DNA from: Xenorhabdus bovienii SS-2004
Lineage (GTDB): Bacteria; Pseudomonadota; Gammaproteobacteria; Enterobacterales; Enterobacteriaceae
DNA: 64,000 nt
NCBI RefSeq assembly: GCF_000027225.1
Contig: NC_013892.1
Coordinates: forward strand, 682,001 to 746,000
Direction of reading: 5' to 3'
This document shows, one piece after another, positions 24,886-34,009 of the stretch. The position numbers and the translations under genes were made by a program. A model generated the notes under the pieces. That model was not told where the DNA came from. It saw nothing but the letters and a program-made list of their open reading frames with translations, and did no database searches. The stretch's first letter is position 1, and the number at the start of each line of letters is the position of its first letter.

Positions 24886-25005
24886 TTAGTGATAGACTCC
24901 GACCACACAAAACATCGACATTATTATAGCGTCTAGTAAGCCACGACCATCAGATAGCTTGAAATCTTTTCCTGACGTCTCGGCTTGTCGAGCTGTTAGC
25001 TCCAT
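24886..25005 (-). pseudogene. N-terminal remnant of a P4-type integrase
   Basis: A 39-codon frame from ATG 25005 reads MELTARQAETSGKDFKLSDG followed by RGLLD, like the first residues of DUF4102-type integrases, then degenerates and stops. It points to an old integrative element at this locus. The rest of 24750-25350 has no gene that I can support. Confidence 0.5.
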
Positions 25006-25350
25006 ATTTCAAACATCTTCTCCGACAGGGATACATTGCAATAATTAGCCGAATCCGCGTTTGATTGTAATAAATTTATGATATCATTTTTTCACGTTTT
25101 AACTTATGCCCCCACCAATACAGGGCATACTCAGAACCTATCCCATTAAGCTATTTTATTTGCCATTTTGAACCTGAGCAGTGTTCAAACTGACATCAAC
25201 AATGAATACCTACTGGGATACGCTCTTGGCTTTAAGATTTGTTTAATGTCTGTTTATTGAATATTTTGCCATTTGAGTCTATTTTATTTGTGTGTACTTA
25301 AATGTATTATTTTTTTGTACACCCTCATTTGCTTCTCATTTCGCTCTTGT

Positions 25351-25377
25351 CCTCCCTATTATAGGGAGGTTTTTTTA
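25351..25377 (+). terminator. Strong terminator without a visible gene before it
   Basis: CCTCCCTA and TAGGGAGG form an eight-pair stem with a TTA loop, followed by seven T. Upstream, 25010-25350 has no supported gene, so it may end an unrecognised small RNA or be left from a lost gene. From 25378 to 25650 I see only AT-rich spacer. Confidence 0.6.
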
Positions 25378-25650
25378 TATTTAATTATCCTATAAAAATA
25401 GGATTTCTCCTATCCAAAAATTTGTTTCAAAGTTATCAGAAACAAACTTCCTGAATATATTAATTAACATATTTTTCTGGCATACCTCTATCATAAATTA
25501 AGTATTTATAACTTACTACGTTTGTTATAAACATTTATATGCACCACAATAAGAAGCTAATTAATACTCTTATACGCAAGATTAAGATAATAAATATAGA
25601 TAAATTTATGTATTTAACAATCAAATACGGAACAACATAGGAAATTCATC

Positions 25651-26244
25651 ATGAACATTAAAAAGTCATTACTTTTGGTGGGATTGACTACTTTTGGTGC
25701 AATCCCATTTTATAGTACTGCTGACCCCGTGTCTCGCCATGGATATGTAGATTCTCCACCCAGTAGAGCTTTTTTATGTTATCAGCGTACCAACAAAGAC
25801 TGCGGCAATATCATGTATGAACCGCAATCTGTAGAAGGGCCTAAAGGTTTCCCGGAATCAGGGCCACCTGATGGTCAAATTGCCAGCGGGGGCGTTGGCC
25901 AGTTCAGTCCTCTAAACGAACAAAGCGCTCAGCGCTGGCATCACGTCACAGTCAACAAAGGTCAAAACAACTTTAAGTGGACGCTAACCGCCAGACATAG
26001 TACAACCTCATGGCAATTTTTTATTACTAAATCTGGTTGGGACCCTAACAAACCACTCACTCGGGCGCAATTTGATCTAAAACCGTTTTGTGAACGTGAT
26101 GATCATGGGAAACTTCCGGTTCAAAATGTCTCAATTACATGTGAGGTTCCAGAGCGTTCTGGATACCATGTCATTCTCGGTGTTTGGACAATTTCAGATA
26201 CTGATAATGCTTTTTATCAAGTCATTGATGCTGATATAAAATAA
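25651..26244 (+). CDS. Chitin-binding AA10 lytic polysaccharide monooxygenase (CBP21-like)
   Basis: A 197-residue secreted protein close to Serratia CBP21: HGYVDSPPSRA, NIMYEPQSVEGPKGFP, TARHSTTSWQFFITK and DNAFYQVID are all recognisable. The copper site would use His30 and His116. A signal peptide covers about residues 1-24. Unusually five extra residues (DPVSR) lie between a likely cleavage point and His30, while the histidine brace needs His as the new N-terminus. Substrate is probably chitin, fitting insect hosts. A spacer of over 270 bases precedes it. Confidence 0.9.
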   Translation: MNIKKSLLLVGLTTFGAIPFYSTADPVSRHGYVDSPPSRAFLCYQRTNKDCGNIMYEPQSVEGPKGFPESGPPDGQIASGGVGQFSPLNEQSAQRWHHVTVNKGQNNFKWTLTARHSTTSWQFFITKSGWDPNKPLTRAQFDLKPFCERDDHGKLPVQNVSITCEVPERSGYHVILGVWTISDTDNAFYQVIDADIK

Positions 26245-26382
26245 TATTTTAGGTTTAATATTATTTTCTCAATAAAATTAAGTTGATAAAAAATAAGTGC
26301 TAGCTGCTTGCTAGCACATTTAGCTAAATCAATTTAAAATATTAACTGATAATATTCAGTTTTAAATAAAACCCTATAAAAA

Positions 26383-26778
26383 ATGAAAACAACGCCTGTC
26401 CTTAGAATTGCCAGAGCAACAGACAATTTGTCTGCAATCAAAGATATGTATTGCAAAGGATTGCAATTTACTCTATTAGGTGAATTCAGAGATCATGATA
26501 ATTTTGATGGTGTAATGTTAGGGCACCCCAATCATTCTTGGCATCTCGAATTTACTCATCACCACAATACATCTGTTGGTAAGGCGCCGACACAAGATAA
26601 TTTATTGGTTTTTTATATCGAAGATGTGTCTGAATGGCAGAAACAAAGCCAATTGATGCAAGAAGCCGGTTTTTCTCTCGTCCCCTCTTATAATCCTTAT
26701 TGGGATCGAACTGGAAAAACATTCGAAGATATTGATGGCTATCGTGTCGTATTACAAAATACACCACCACATATTTAA
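26383..26778 (+). CDS. VOC-family (glyoxalase-like) protein
   Basis: A 131-residue protein with the two beta-alpha-beta-beta-beta modules of the vicinal-oxygen-chelate fold: VLRIARATDNLSAIKDMYCK at the start, HSWHLEFTHH in the middle, LLVFYIEDVSEW, and the end WDRTGKTFEDIDGYRVVLQ. His54-His58 region, Glu56 and Asp near the end could bind metal. It may be a lyase or a resistance-type protein; substrate unknown. No clear operon partner. Confidence 0.8.
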   Translation: MKTTPVLRIARATDNLSAIKDMYCKGLQFTLLGEFRDHDNFDGVMLGHPNHSWHLEFTHHHNTSVGKAPTQDNLLVFYIEDVSEWQKQSQLMQEAGFSLVPSYNPYWDRTGKTFEDIDGYRVVLQNTPPHI

Positions 26779-27133
26779 TCCATATTTTTTTCAGGCTTAT
26801 CAAGCCCAAATTTGATGAGTCTTAACATGATAATTATCTTACGTATGAACACCTTTATTCGTGCAACGCAAGTCGTATATAATCGATTGGTTAATAAAGG
26901 AAAGGTAAAAATGTTGGCTTTAGGCACTGCGATGCGCAATTGACCATCAAGCCAGTAGTTTATTAGCCAAATCCAGCAATTAATATTTTTTGCATCCCGT
27001 AATAAGGTTTTATCAATATCGTGTTATGACATGAACATTTTCTGCTTTAGTTCATCGTTAAGTTAAATTTTTCAATGAGTTACACATAAACATAAAAATA
27101 TTTTAAATTTTAAAAAATATTTTTATAAATACC
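26779..27133. other. Spacer before the mini-gene
   Basis: AT-rich, no gene supported. It ends at a strong promoter-like pair (27134-27161). Confidence 0.4.
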
Positions 27134-27161
27134 TTGACTCTTTTTATTTTGCGCATAAAAT
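27134..27161 (+). promoter_or_regulatory. Sigma70-type promoter of the 24-codon mini-gene
   Basis: TTGACT (27134-27139) and TAAAAT (27156-27161) with a 16-base spacer. Transcription would start near 27168, about 56 bases before the small ORF. Confidence 0.65.
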
Positions 27162-27223
27162 CTCCTTCAGAATTTATATTTTCGTGAAATGCGTCACAAT
27201 TTATAACCCTAAAGGAAATCATC

Positions 27224-27298
27224 ATGAAATCTGTAAAATCTTTCCTCTCAAACGTACATAACGTCGTTATCCGCCTGTCAACAACTCGCTTTATGTAA
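27224..27298 (+). CDS. Possible 24-residue small protein
   Basis: AAAGGAAATC lies just before ATG 27224. The peptide opens MKSVKSFLSNVHNVVIRLS and ends TTRFM; it is basic and amphipathic. A promoter lies 63 bases upstream and a terminator 23 bases downstream, so the transcript would be about 180 bases and contain nothing else. It may instead be a small RNA whose ORF is incidental. I do not recognise a known family. Confidence 0.5.
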   Translation: MKSVKSFLSNVHNVVIRLSTTRFM

Positions 27299-27320
27299 GT
27301 GTTATGCAAGTGCAGAGATT

Positions 27321-27350
27321 GCCGGTTCAAAAGCAAGAGCTGGCTTTTTT
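27321..27350 (+). terminator. Terminator of the mini-gene
   Basis: GCCGG and CTGGC form a five-pair stem (one G-U) with a 14-base loop, followed by TTTTTT. It begins 23 bases past the small ORF. Confidence 0.5.
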
Positions 27351-27798
27351 ATAAACTATTTTTCATCGCATTATCCATCCCCCTCAGATTGACTACAATT
27401 CAACCAAAACACCAGAAAATCCTCCCCATAAATATCACCGTGATAACTACATATCTAAATATAGATATATTCAGTACATAAAAAATGAATAAAGGTTAAT
27501 TTTGAGCATCATTCAAGTAATAAGAATAAGACAAATCATTAATATTAAATATATTTTCAGAATCACTTCCAATATATTCATGAAAAACAGGATAATTATA
27601 TGAACTTAATAAATATTTATAATTTAAAGTTAAAATCAGAGTTAAATATATTTTATGGTTGAGAATTATAATAATTACATTAAGATTTGGAGCTTTATAT
27701 AAAAAATCCTGAACCCTATGATTTAAAGAGTTCAGGCTGCAATCATTTTATTAAATGATATTTAATAAATACAATAACTAATATAAATTAACAATAAG
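27351..27798. other. AT-rich spacer between mini-gene and Ail/OmpX gene
   Basis: No gene supported on either strand. Around 27700-27745 the bases before the end of the Ail-like gene could hold a weak hairpin (CCTGAACCC/GAGTTCAGG) that may terminate it. Confidence 0.35.
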
Positions 27799-28359
27799 TT
27801 AGAAACGATATCCTATACCCAGCACCCATGTTCCAACTTTGATATCACTAAATTTTGAATATTGGTACGATGCATCAACTGCAATGTTTTCAATAGGATT
27901 GAATTGTAAACCGGCACCATAAGCGAGTGATGTCTTGCTTATATCAAACTCACTATCATCTTGTATCTTAATTTTATTGTGGGCTGCACCAATCATTCCA
28001 TATGCGCTAATATAATCATTAAAACGATATGATGGCCCAGCTAATAAGGAGTAACTATCCGACTTAAATTTGGTAACGTTTCCAACGTGATCATTTTCAA
28101 ACCTATTGAGCGTATAGGTCAATGAGCCAACCACACCAAGGTGGTCATCTAACTCATAACGATATTTTAAATTCAATCCATGTTGTTTTGTATTCCATTC
28201 AGTACCTTCACTCTTAAATACTTTAATACCATTGGCACTGTTCTGAGTCTGAGCATACCCCAAAGAAATAGTACTTTTACCACTATTACTGGCATTAGCA
28301 CCGAAAGCAAAAATAGATAAGCCTGCTGCAATAGCGGCTGTTAATAACGTTTTTTTCAT
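27799..28359 (-). CDS. Ail/Lom/OmpX-family outer membrane beta-barrel protein
   Basis: A 186-residue protein. A typical signal peptide ends FAFGANA. The mature part shows alternating beta strands: STISLGYAQTQ, HGLNLKYRYEL, LGVVGSLTYTLNRFE, YSLLAGPSYRFNDYISAYGMIGAA and a terminal aromatic YRF, as in Ail, PagC and OmpX eight-stranded barrels. Such proteins serve in adhesion and serum or antimicrobial-peptide resistance. It is a lone gene on the minus strand in an AT-rich region. Confidence 0.88.
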   Translation of the reverse strand: MKKTLLTAAIAAGLSIFAFGANASNSGKSTISLGYAQTQNSANGIKVFKSEGTEWNTKQHGLNLKYRYELDDHLGVVGSLTYTLNRFENDHVGNVTKFKSDSYSLLAGPSYRFNDYISAYGMIGAAHNKIKIQDDSEFDISKTSLAYGAGLQFNPIENIAVDASYQYSKFSDIKVGTWVLGIGYRF

Positions 28360-29013
28360 AAATTAAAATTCTCATTCTTCCAAAAAAATAAATCCTGCCA
28401 AATATACAAGAGACATATTATAAATTCAACAATAAAATAAAAACATCAACACCCGTCCAAAAAATTAAATTTTCTTTTAAATTCAAATAAATATATGATA
28501 TCAGCCCTATTAAAACATTCACTGAACTGCCCAATCCATTCGACTATATATAACGAAATTAACTTTAACTTATTGTTTGTAAAGAAAATATCTAATTATT
28601 ATTTTATTTGTGATTTTAAGAAATATCTTAATATTAAAAAAGTAGATAAGGGACAAATAGGAAAGATTATTATTCTTTCTGTAACACATTATTATATTAA
28701 TTTTTTATCATTATAAATATAATGATAATTAAAACAAATAAATCAAGTAAGTATCTATATTAATAGCTTAACCTAATCAATAATATTAACTAAACTATCC
28801 TATCAAAAATATGAGATCTCGCCCTGTTTAACAATACAATATAATCTTGTTCTCGTTTTTGTAATTCAGGATTTGATAAATCCACTGTTGGAATAAGATA
28901 ATCAAATTCATCTGCCACAGAATTATCACTACTATTTAATAAAAAAGATAATATCCTATCGGAAAGGTTAACAATTATTCATCGGCTGATAGATACCGCC
29001 AATTAAAGGAAGA
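28360..29013. other. Long AT-rich spacer with a start-less open frame
   Basis: No complete gene is supported. On the minus strand 28790-28978 is open for about 60 codons (VADEFDYLIPTVDLSNPELQ is part of it) but lacks a usable start, so it may be a decayed gene tail. The rest is spacer. Confidence 0.35.
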
Positions 29014-29280
29014 TTACGGTTCGATTTCAATATCAGTGAGTGGATGGCAACTACAAGGTAAGATCTCACCCTCATTAACAAATGCCAGTGGCTTGCAGGA
29101 ATAGCCTACCTTGCCTTTCACCAAACGAACCCGACAGGAACCACAATATCCCTGACGACATTGGTATTCAAGTTGTACTTTGCCTTGTTCCAGTGCTTCC
29201 AGTAGGTTACGGTGGAAACCAGAAGAATAATAGACGGATAAACCCTGCCGTGACGGCAGGGTAATTTTGTAATCAGCCAT
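29014..29280 (-). CDS. yfaE: Class I ribonucleotide reductase maintenance ferredoxin YfaE
   Basis: An 88-residue 2Fe-2S ferredoxin that helps keep the NrdB diferric-tyrosyl cofactor active. The cluster ligands appear in QCRQGYCGSCRV and SCKPLA. I chose ATG 29280, one base after the nrdB stop, giving MADYKITLPSRQG. Gene order nrdA-nrdB-yfaE is as in E. coli. Confidence 0.93.
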   Translation of the reverse strand: MADYKITLPSRQGLSVYYSSGFHRNLLEALEQGKVQLEYQCRQGYCGSCRVRLVKGKVGYSCKPLAFVNEGEILPCSCHPLTDIEIEP

Positions 29281-29281
29281 A

Positions 29282-30412
29282 TCAGAGTTCGAAACCGCTG
29301 AGATCCTCAGCATTGACTTCCGAGTCAATCTGACCGACTAAGTAAGAGCTGACTTCAACTTCCTGTGGAGCCACCTGAACATTATCAGAAACCAGCCATG
29401 CATTGATCCATGGGATTGGGTTAGAGCGAGCTTCAAATGGTAGCTTCAAACCCACCGCCTGCATGCGAATATTGGTGATGTATTCGACATACTGACACAG
29501 AATATCTTTATTCAGGCCAATCATAGAACCATCTTTGAATAAATAATCTGCCCACTCTTTTTCTTGTTCAGCCGCCTGTACAAACAGATCGTAACACTGC
29601 TGCTCACATTCTCTGGCAATTTCCGCCATTTCAGGGTCATCCTGACCAGAGCGCAGCAAGTTCAGCATATGCTGGGTTCCCGTTAAATGCAGAGCTTCAT
29701 CACGCGCGATCAGTTTGATGATTTTGGCATTTCCTTCCATCAATTCGCGTTCTGCGAAAGCGAATGAACACGCAAAACTGACGTAGAAACGAATAGCTTC
29801 CAGAGCGTTAACACTCATCAAACACAGGTAAAGCTGTTTTTTCAATGCGCGCAGGCTAACTGTAATGTTTTTACCCGCCACATTGTATGTACCTTCGCCC
29901 AGCTGATGATAGTAGTTAGTCATTTCGATCAGAACGTCGTAATACCCCGAAATATCTTTGGCGCGCTTTAAAATCTGCTCGTTGGCTACGATATCATCAA
30001 ACACAATGGCAGGATCATTGACGATATTACGGATAATATGCGTATAGGAGCGCGAATGAATCGTTTCTGAAAACGACCATGTTTCAATCCAGGTTTCTAA
30101 TTCTGGAATGGAAATCAGCGGCAGGAATGCCACATTCGGACTACGGCCCTGAATGGAATCCAACAGCGTTTGATATTTCAGATTACTAATGAAAATGTGT
30201 TTTTCATGATCCGGCAATGCATTGTAGTCAATGCGATCACGGGAAACATCAACTTCTTCAGGACGCCAGAAGAACGAAAGCTGTTTTTCAATCAGTTTCT
30301 CAAAAATAGGATATTTCTGCTGATCATAACGCGCTACGTTCACAGGCTGGCCGAAAAACATCGGTTCCTGTAGTTGATTATTTTTTACTTGTGAAAAAGT
30401 GGTATAAGACAT
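29282..30412 (-). CDS. nrdB: Ribonucleoside-diphosphate reductase beta subunit
   Basis: A 376-residue subunit with the same length as E. coli NrdB. It forms the diferric-tyrosyl radical centre that starts ribonucleotide reduction. Metal-ligand segments are visible: [33 protein letters not shown] and [13 protein letters not shown]. The C-terminal tail EDLSGFEL resembles the part that binds NrdA. It starts 12 bases after the nrdA stop. Confidence 0.97.
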   Translation of the reverse strand: MSYTTFSQVKNNQLQEPMFFGQPVNVARYDQQKYPIFEKLIEKQLSFFWRPEEVDVSRDRIDYNALPDHEKHIFISNLKYQTLLDSIQGRSPNVAFLPLISIPELETWIETWSFSETIHSRSYTHIIRNIVNDPAIVFDDIVANEQILKRAKDISGYYDVLIEMTNYYHQLGEGTYNVAGKNITVSLRALKKQLYLCLMSVNALEAIRFYVSFACSFAFAERELMEGNAKIIKLIARDEALHLTGTQHMLNLLRSGQDDPEMAEIARECEQQCYDLFVQAAEQEKEWADYLFKDGSMIGLNKDILCQYVEYITNIRMQAVGLKLPFEARSNPIPWINAWLVSDNVQVAPQEVEVSSYLVGQIDSEVNAEDLSGFEL

Positions 30413-30424
30413 AACTTCCTCAAA

Positions 30425-32716
30425 TCAAATTTTACACGCGCCGCCGTCACAATCGGAATCAGCAGACTCAACGACCTCTTCCAGATCACCCTGAACATCT
30501 TCCGCTCCATCGCGGGTGTTGTGGTAATACAGTGTTTTCACGCCATATTTGTAAGCGAGCAGTAAATCTTTCAGCAACTGATTCATCGGAACTTTGCCGT
30601 TCGGGAAACGAGCAGGATCATAGTTAGTATTGGCAGAAATCGATTGGTCAATGAATTTCTGCATGATCCCCACCAGCTGTAGGTAGCCATCGGTACCCGG
30701 CATTTGCCACAGCAACTCATAAGCCCCTTTCAGACGGTTATATTCCGGTACAACCTGACGCAAGATGCCATCTTTTGATGCCTTGATACTGATATAGCCG
30801 CGTGGTGGCTCAATACCGTTGGTCGCATTGGAGATCTGCGAAGAAGTCTCTGACGGCATCAATGCTGACAATGTTGAGTTACGCAGGCCATGCTGCCGGA
30901 TGTCATTACGCAGGGTTTCCCAATCCATATGCAGAGGTTCGCGGGTCAGTGTATCCAGTGTTTTTTTGTAAGTATCAATTGGCAGAATACCCTGTGCATA
31001 AGTGGTTTCACCAAACCACGGGCAAGCACCCTTCTCTTTCGCCAGCCCATTCGAGGCTTTCAGCAGGTAATACTGAATGGCTTCAAATGTTTTGTGTGTC
31101 AGGTTATTGGCACTACCATCAGAATAACGGACACCGTTTTTCGCCAGATAATAAGCGAAGTTAATCACACCAATGCCCAGCGTACGGCGTCCCATTGACC
31201 CCTGTTTAGCCGCGATGATTGGATAATCTTGATAATCCAGCAAAGAATCCAGTGCTCGAACGGCCAATTCTGCTAATTCTTCCAGTTCCGTCAGATTATT
31301 AATGGCACCCAGGTTGAAAGCAGACAGTGTACACAGGGCAATCTCACCATTTTCATCATTGATATTATTCATTGGCTTGGTTGGCAGTGCAATTTCCAAA
31401 CATAAGTTTGACTGACGCACAGGTGCAACCGCCGGATCAAATGGGCTGTGTGTATTACAATGGTCAACGTTCTGGATGTAAATACGGCCGGTTGAAGCAC
31501 GCTCCTGCATCATCAGTGAGAACAGCTCCACGGCTTTAATGCGCTCTTTACGGATAGTTACGTCACTTTCGTACTGAGTGTACAGACGCTCAAATTCATC
31601 TTGATCCGCAAAGAAAGCATCATACAGCCCCGGGACATCAGATGGGCTGAACAGAGTAATGTCTTCCCCTTTGATCAGGCGTTCATACATCAATTTATTG
31701 AGCTGCACACCATAATCCATATGGCGCACGCGGTTACCTTCAACACCACGGTTGTTTTTCAGTACCAGCAGGCTTTCTACTTCCAAATGCCACAGCGGGT
31801 AGAACAAAGTCGCAGCACCACCACGGACTCCCCCCTGCGAACAGGATTTCACAGCTGTTTGAAAATGTTTATAGAATGGAATACAGCCCGTATGGAAAGC
31901 TTCACCATCACGGATAGGGCTACCCAAAGCACGGATGCGGCCTGCATTCACGCCAATGCCTGCTCGCTGGGAAACGTATTTTACAATCGCACTGGATGTT
32001 GCATTGATAGAGTCAAGGCTGTCACCACACTCAATCAGAACGCAGGAACTGAACTGGCGAGTTGGTGTGCGAACCCCCGCCATGATTGGCGTTGGCAGCG
32101 AAATTTTAAACGTCGAAACTGCATCGTAAAAACGACGGATGTAGCTCAGGCGCGTTTCTTTTGGATAAGTTGAAAATAGGCACGCTGCAACCAGAATGTA
32201 GAGAAATTGAGCACTTTCATAAATTTCACCGGTAACACGGTTCTGTACCAGATATTTCCCTTCAAGCTGCTTAACTGCTGCATAGGAGAAGTCCATATCA
32301 CGCAAATGGTTAATAAAACTGTCCATTTGCTCGAATTCTTCTTTGGAATAGTCTTCCAGCAAATGCTTGTCGTATTTGCCTAAATTCACCATCCGTACAA
32401 CATGATCATGCAGAGCAGGTGGTTCGAACTGACCGTAAGCCTTTTTGCGCAGATGGAAGATGGCCAAACGAGCCGCCAGATACTGATAATCAGGCGCATC
32501 GCCAGAAATCAAATCAGCCGCTGCCTTGATCATGGTTTCATGAATATCGGCTGTTTTGATGCCATCGTAAAATTGAATTTGAGAACGCAGTTCTACTTGT
32601 GACACTGAGACATTTTTCAGACCTTCGGCAGCCCAGGCAACGACCCTGTGGATCTTATCCAGATCAATTTGTTCTTTATGTCCATCACGCTTGGTTACTA
32701 GCAGACTCTGGTTCAT
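30425..32716 (-). CDS. nrdA: Ribonucleoside-diphosphate reductase alpha subunit
   Basis: A 763-residue catalytic subunit. The N-terminal ATP-cone begins LVTKRDGHKEQIDLDKIHRV. Active-site segments RQFSSCVLIECGDS, RQSNLCLEIALPTKP and the redox-active tail GGACKI are present. I chose ATG 32716 because the E. coli protein starts at the same place; the frame continues 20 codons upstream. It makes dNDPs with NrdB. A DnaA box and an NrdR-like half site lie upstream. Confidence 0.97.
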   Translation of the reverse strand: MNQSLLVTKRDGHKEQIDLDKIHRVVAWAAEGLKNVSVSQVELRSQIQFYDGIKTADIHETMIKAAADLISGDAPDYQYLAARLAIFHLRKKAYGQFEPPALHDHVVRMVNLGKYDKHLLEDYSKEEFEQMDSFINHLRDMDFSYAAVKQLEGKYLVQNRVTGEIYESAQFLYILVAACLFSTYPKETRLSYIRRFYDAVSTFKISLPTPIMAGVRTPTRQFSSCVLIECGDSLDSINATSSAIVKYVSQRAGIGVNAGRIRALGSPIRDGEAFHTGCIPFYKHFQTAVKSCSQGGVRGGAATLFYPLWHLEVESLLVLKNNRGVEGNRVRHMDYGVQLNKLMYERLIKGEDITLFSPSDVPGLYDAFFADQDEFERLYTQYESDVTIRKERIKAVELFSLMMQERASTGRIYIQNVDHCNTHSPFDPAVAPVRQSNLCLEIALPTKPMNNINDENGEIALCTLSAFNLGAINNLTELEELAELAVRALDSLLDYQDYPIIAAKQGSMGRRTLGIGVINFAYYLAKNGVRYSDGSANNLTHKTFEAIQYYLLKASNGLAKEKGACPWFGETTYAQGILPIDTYKKTLDTLTREPLHMDWETLRNDIRQHGLRNSTLSALMPSETSSQISNATNGIEPPRGYISIKASKDGILRQVVPEYNRLKGAYELLWQMPGTDGYLQLVGIMQKFIDQSISANTNYDPARFPNGKVPMNQLLKDLLLAYKYGVKTLYYHNTRDGAEDVQGDLEEVVESADSDCDGGACKI

Positions 32717-32845
32717 GGGGAAATACACCTTCTCTTTATCGTATCTCGCCTTTATCGCCTTTCTTGACATTGACATATTGACAGCACGATGTACCCGAAA
32801 TGGCTAAAGGCCAATCGGGAACTAGTAGCAACGGAACGTCGAGAA

Positions 32846-32861
32846 ACACAATATATAGGGG
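32846..32861 (-). promoter_or_regulatory. NrdR-box-like sequence upstream of nrdA
   Basis: ACACAATATATAGGGG on the plus strand matches the left half and centre of the NrdR palindrome ACACWATATWTTGTGT but not the right half. NrdR represses nrd genes when dATP is high. Confidence 0.45.
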
Positions 32862-32931
32862 GTAATTAAAACGGTAATAACAAGATAATGTTAAATCCGC
32901 ATTTTTTCAAGTGCACAAAACAGGGAAGTTT

Positions 32932-32940
32932 TGTGGATAA
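32932..32940 (-). promoter_or_regulatory. DnaA box upstream of nrdA
   Basis: TGTGGATAA is the exact complement of the consensus TTATCCACA. In E. coli DnaA binding controls nrdAB, so this site probably links dNTP supply to replication. Confidence 0.65.
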
Positions 32941-33081
32941 CTTGAGGATTAATTTTGCCAAAAAGCCGATAACCTGCGTAGTTACTTGATGTTACTTTCA
33001 CAAAACTATCGGCGAAACGGGGGAAATAAAATCTTAAAAATAATATCTAGTTGCCGTTTTATTAATCCCTAACTGTCACGT

Positions 33082-33816
33082 TTAAACCGATTGAGTATGA
33101 AGCATATAGTTCACGTCTACATTGTGTCCAAGTCGAAATTTATCTGTCAACGGGTTGTAATGTAATCCAATAATATGTTGATCTTTCAGAGGAGTCTTAT
33201 CTATCCAGCCAATCAGTTCAGAAGGGCGAATAAATTTTTTCGCATCATGCGTCCCTTTCGGCACCATGTTCAAAATATATTCAGCACCAATGACAGCCAT
33301 TAGCCAGGCTTTACGATTACGATTAATCGTTGAGAAGAAAACATGGCCACCCGGTTTGACTAATTTGGCACAGGCGCGAATCACGGATTCAGGATCTGGA
33401 ACGTGTTCGAGCATCTCCATGCATGTCACAACATCATAAGAATGCAAATGCTGTTCAGCATGACTTTCTACCGTTTCCTGCACATAAGTGACTGGAGTAT
33501 CGGATTCCAGTGCATGCAATCGGGCAACCTGCAAAGGTTCAAACCCCATGTCCAGCCCCGTCACATCCGCACCTTCACGCGCCATGCTTTCTGACAGAAT
33601 CCCACCACCACACCCAACATCCAGCACTTTTTTGCCGAAAAGACCTCCGGCACGTTGCAGGATATAATTCAAACGCAATGGGTTAATCCGGTGCAATGGC
33701 TTGAACTCTCCTTCAAGATCCCACCAGCGGGAAGCAACCGCTTCAAATTTTTCGATTTCCTGTTGATCCACATTGGGATGAGACGGGATGTGTGAATCGG
33801 GGGTTTTGACGTTCAT
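33082..33816 (-). CDS. ubiG: Ubiquinone O-methyltransferase UbiG
   Basis: A 244-residue SAM-dependent methyltransferase making both O-methylations in ubiquinone synthesis. SAM-binding motif [34 protein letters not shown] and [11 protein letters not shown] are clear, and [19 protein letters not shown] is highly typical. I chose ATG 33816 with AGGAG about 12 bases upstream. It diverges from gyrA, as in E. coli. Confidence 0.96.
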   Translation of the reverse strand: MNVKTPDSHIPSHPNVDQQEIEKFEAVASRWWDLEGEFKPLHRINPLRLNYILQRAGGLFGKKVLDVGCGGGILSESMAREGADVTGLDMGFEPLQVARLHALESDTPVTYVQETVESHAEQHLHSYDVVTCMEMLEHVPDPESVIRACAKLVKPGGHVFFSTINRNRKAWLMAVIGAEYILNMVPKGTHDAKKFIRPSELIGWIDKTPLKDQHIIGLHYNPLTDKFRLGHNVDVNYMLHTQSV

Positions 33817-34009
33817 CAGCGATATCGCTCCTAAGAACTGCTTCACAGAAAGCTGCTCCACAGAAAATGTAACAGTATTATGGGGATGTGTGATAAGAGG
33901 GTATTATACATGCCTTAATCTTGAAATACCCGCATCTGGTTTTTATAAAACTGTCAATTTGTGGTATAATTTAAACCTTTGAATTCGGAGTATGAGGGAT
34001 AGTGGCTCC

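Noticed and set aside
26552..26809. 85-codon frame opposite the VOC gene
   Set aside because: Antisense shadow of the VOC gene without start signals.
28790..28978. About 60 open codons on the minus strand after yfaE
   Set aside because: No start codon and no recognised family; could be a gene tail but not enough to call.
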